32,602 nt of DNA from Streptomyces tauricus (GTDB lineage: Bacteria > Actinomycetota > Actinomycetes > Streptomycetales > Streptomycetaceae), in assembly GCF_014650955.1 (NCBI RefSeq), contig NZ_BMVY01000055.1:1-32602 (forward strand), in the 5' to 3' direction. Of the stretch, positions 30,554-32,602 are shown piece after piece. A program made the translations under genes and the position numbers. A model generated the notes under the pieces. The model was not told the DNA's origin and searched no databases. It worked only from the letters and a program-made list of their open reading frames with translations. Each line of letters begins with the position of its first letter. Position 1 is the first letter of the stretch.

Positions 30554-30571
30554 TGTGGTGAGGAGAGTCTT

Positions 30572-32257
30572 TTGAGTCATCCGCATCCGGAACTCCGTCT
30601 GCCGCCGAAGCTTCCCCAAGGGGGCCTCCGCGTCACCCCGCTCGGGGGCCTCGGGGAAATCGGCCGAAACATGACGGTCTTCGAGTACGACGGCCGCCTT
30701 CTGATCGTCGACTGTGGCGTGCTCTTCCCCGAGGAGGAGCAGCCCGGGATCGACCTGATCCTTCCGGACTTCAGTTCGATCAGGGATCGCCTCGACGACA
30801 TCGAGGGCATCGTCCTCACACACGGCCACGAGGACCACATCGGCGGTGTCCCCTTTCTCCTCCGCGAGAAGCCGGACATCCCGCTCATCGGCTCCAAGCT
30901 GACCCTCGCTCTCATCGAGGCGAAGCTCCAGGAGCACCGCATCCGCCCGTACACGCTTGAGGTCGCCGAGGGCCACACGGAGCGCATCGGCCCCTTCGAG
31001 TGCGAGTTCGTGGCGGTCAACCACTCCATCCCGGACGCCCTCGCGGTCGCCATCCGCACCCCCGCGGGCATGGTCGTCCACACCGGCGACTTCAAGATGG
31101 ACCAGCTCCCGCTGGACGGCCGTCTCACGGACCTGCACGCCTTCGCGCGGCTGAGCGAGGAAGGCATCGACCTTCTCCTCTCGGACTCCACGAACGCCGA
31201 GGTCCCGGGCTTCGTCCCGCCCGAGCGCGACATCTCGAACGTGCTGCGCCAGGTCTTCGCGGGTGCCAGCAAGCGCATCATCGTGGCCAGCTTCGCCAGC
31301 CACGTGCACCGCATCCAGCAGATCCTCGACGCCGCCCACGAGTACGGCCGCAGGGTCGCCTTCGTCGGCCGCTCGATGGTCCGCAACATGGGCATCGCGC
31401 GGGACCTCGGCTATCTGAAGGTTCCGCCGGGCCTCGTGGTGGACGTCAAGACACTGGACGACCTCCCGGAACACGAGATCGTCCTCGTCTGCACCGGCTC
31501 CCAGGGCGAGCCGATGGCGGCCCTGTCGCGGATGGCGAACAGGGACCACCAGATCCGCATCGTCCAGGGCGACACGGTGATCCTGGCGTCGTCGCTGATC
31601 CCGGGCAACGAGAACGCGGTCTACCGCGTCATCAACGGCCTGACCCGCTGGGGCGCCAACGTCATCCACAAGGGCAACGCCAAGGTGCACGTCTCGGGCC
31701 ACGCCTCGGCCGGCGAGCTCCTGTACTTCTACAACATCTGCAAGCCACGGAACCTGATGCCGGTCCACGGCGAATGGCGCCACCTGCGCGCCAACGCCGA
31801 ACTGGGCGCCCTCACCGGCGTCCCGCACGATCGCATCGTGATCGCCGAGGACGGTGTGGTCGTCGACCTCATCGAGGGCAAGGCCAGAATCGCGGGCAAG
31901 GTCCAGGCGGGTTACGTGTACGTCGACGGCCTCTCGGTCGGCGATGTCGGCGAACCCACGCTGAAGGACCGCAAGATCCTCGGCGACGAGGGGATCATCT
32001 CGGTCTTCGTGGTGCTGGACACCAGCACGGGCAAGATCACCGGAGGGCCGCACATCCAGGCCCGCGGCTCGGGCATCGAGGACTCCGCCTTCAGCGCCGT
32101 CCTCCCGAAGGTGGTCGAGGTCCTGGAGCGGTCGGCCCAGGACGGCGTCGTCGAAGCCCACCAGATGCAGCAGCTCATCCGCCGCACGCTGGGCAAGTGG
32201 GTCTCCGACACCTACCGCCGCCGACCGATGATCCTGCCGGTCGTCGTCGAGGTCTGA
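30572..32257 (+). CDS. rnj: Ribonuclease J
   Basis: Zinc-dependent metallo-beta-lactamase/beta-CASP RNase with endonuclease and 5'-3' exonuclease activity, acting in mRNA decay and rRNA maturation. The 561-residue length equals the Streptomyces enzyme as I recall it. Key motifs are GGLGEIGRNM, the metal site THGHEDHIGG (His84, His86, Asp88, His89), DTVILASSLIPGNE, the beta-CASP region, and VHVSGHASAGEL. A C-terminal domain ends RRRPMILPVVVEV. I chose TTG at 30572, with AGGAG nine bases upstream and the expected start LSHPHPEL; ATG at 30530 would lie inside the leader hairpin. It is probably cotranscribed with dapA in part. An rRNA operon begins directly downstream. Confidence 0.96.
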   Translation: MSHPHPELRLPPKLPQGGLRVTPLGGLGEIGRNMTVFEYDGRLLIVDCGVLFPEEEQPGIDLILPDFSSIRDRLDDIEGIVLTHGHEDHIGGVPFLLREKPDIPLIGSKLTLALIEAKLQEHRIRPYTLEVAEGHTERIGPFECEFVAVNHSIPDALAVAIRTPAGMVVHTGDFKMDQLPLDGRLTDLHAFARLSEEGIDLLLSDSTNAEVPGFVPPERDISNVLRQVFAGASKRIIVASFASHVHRIQQILDAAHEYGRRVAFVGRSMVRNMGIARDLGYLKVPPGLVVDVKTLDDLPEHEIVLVCTGSQGEPMAALSRMANRDHQIRIVQGDTVILASSLIPGNENAVYRVINGLTRWGANVIHKGNAKVHVSGHASAGELLYFYNICKPRNLMPVHGEWRHLRANAELGALTGVPHDRIVIAEDGVVVDLIEGKARIAGKVQAGYVYVDGLSVGDVGEPTLKDRKILGDEGIISVFVVLDTSTGKITGGPHIQARGSGIEDSAFSAVLPKVVEVLERSAQDGVVEAHQMQQLIRRTLGKWVSDTYRRRPMILPVVVEV

Positions 32258-32280
32258 GCCACCTCGTAGCACGTACACCC

Positions 32281-32320
32281 GGAGCGGGGCACCTCGATTT
32301 GCATCGGGGCGCTCCGCTCC
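32281..32320 (+). terminator. Hairpin after rnj
   Basis: Outer arms GGAGCGG/CCGCTCC (32281-32287, 32314-32320) and an inner stem CCTCGAT/ATCGGGG with a TTGC loop form one interrupted hairpin 23 bp after the rnj stop. No strong T run follows. It would separate rnj from the rRNA operon promoters. Confidence 0.6.
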
Positions 32321-32393
32321 AGTACGTTTACGGCTCCGCCTGAGGGGGAACCCGACACAACTTGGTGTCAGGACCACCCCGGAGGGGCGGGAA

Positions 32394-32602
32394 TTCCGAC
32401 TCAGAACTTCTGATAAAGTCGGAATCGCCGGAAAGGGAAACGCGAAAGCGAAAACCTGGAAAGCGCCGAGGAAATCGGAACCGGAAACGGTCTGATAGAG
32501 TCGGAAACGCAAGACAGCGAGACAAGCACAACAGCAAGAAAGCAAGACCGAAGGGAAGCGCCCGGAGGAAAGCCCGAGAGGGTGAGTACAAAGGAAGCGT
32601 CC
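32394..32602 (+). promoter_or_regulatory. Promoter and leader region of an rRNA operon
   Basis: From memory this matches the upstream region of Streptomyces 16S-23S-5S operons. Two related blocks, CTGATAAAGTCGGAA and CTGATAGAGTCGGAA, place -10-like boxes TAAAGT at 32414-32419 and TAGAGT at 32496-32501, as in the multiple-promoter rrn regions. The purine-rich leader ends in CGAAGGGAAGCGCCCGGAGG and GAGGGTGAGTACAAAGGAAG. The antitermination and processing sites and the 16S gene should begin just past the window. Neither -10 box has a standard -35 box at 17-18 bp, which I believe is also true of some rrn promoters in this genus. The first box lies within the inverted repeat TTCCGACT/AGTCGGAA (32394-32424). 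Confidence 0.85.

Noticed and set aside
30503..32545. A 680-codon open frame antisense to rnj
   Set aside because: RNase J on the plus strand is unmistakable; the antisense product has no motif and runs into the rRNA leader.
32394..32602. Start of the 16S rRNA gene
   Set aside because: The sequence matches the promoter and leader region only; no 16S 5' sequence appears before the window ends.

Overview
This is high-GC actinobacterial chromosome. Gene content and order (infB, ylxP-like, rbfA, truB, ribF; rpsO, pnp, M16 peptidase, dapB; thyX, dapA, rnj; rRNA operon leader) point to a Streptomyces. Supporting signs are the many GTG and TTG starts, the almost exclusive G/C at third codon positions, the very long Gly/Pro-rich N-terminal region of IF-2, and an rRNA leader that I recognise from memory as the Streptomyces type. 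Most of the window is core genome; all species comparisons are from memory.

Layout. 1-5032 (+): translation and ribosome-maturation block: the 3' part of infB, a terminator and a repeat element, then DUF503, rbfA and truB. 5419-9051 (+): a 1210-residue protein with a degenerate trypsin-like domain, a STAND-like NTPase domain and a helical C-terminal half. 9199-10170 (+): ribF. 10394-16524 (-): a five-gene oligopeptide/nickel-type ABC importer operon whose cistrons mostly overlap by four bases. 16857-20831 (-): a 1324-residue protein with a long proline-rich disordered region and a MinD/ParA-like ATPase domain, resembling EspI of ESX/type VII secretion, but with no ESX genes beside it. 21224-21520 (-): a lone DUF397 protein. 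21853-27337 (+): rpsO, pnp, M16 peptidase, dapB and a small membrane protein, closed by an 18-bp terminator stem. 27423-28345 (-): two small membrane proteins. 28574-32257 (+): thyX, dapA and rnj (RNase J). 32394-32602: promoter and leader region of an rRNA operon whose 16S gene starts just beyond the window.

How the genes fit together. IF-2, RbfA, TruB, S15, PNPase, RNase J and the rRNA leader are all parts of ribosome synthesis and RNA turnover. DapA and DapB catalyse consecutive steps to diaminopimelate and lysine. ThyX and RibF serve dTMP and flavin synthesis (ThyX needs FAD). The accessory material is the pseudo-protease/NTPase, the peptide importer with an unusual C-terminally anchored binding protein, the orphan EspI-like ATPase and the orphan DUF397 protein.

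The most interesting signals are: the pseudo-protease/NTPase, which lacks canonical catalytic residues in both domains; the EspI-like ATPase without its secretion system; a copy of a dispersed intergenic repeat inside the 5' coding region of the binding-protein gene; a promoter placed directly before an intrinsic terminator upstream of dapA; and short tandem repeats next to truB and the DUF397 gene. I saw no tRNA gene, insertion sequence, CRISPR array or phage gene.
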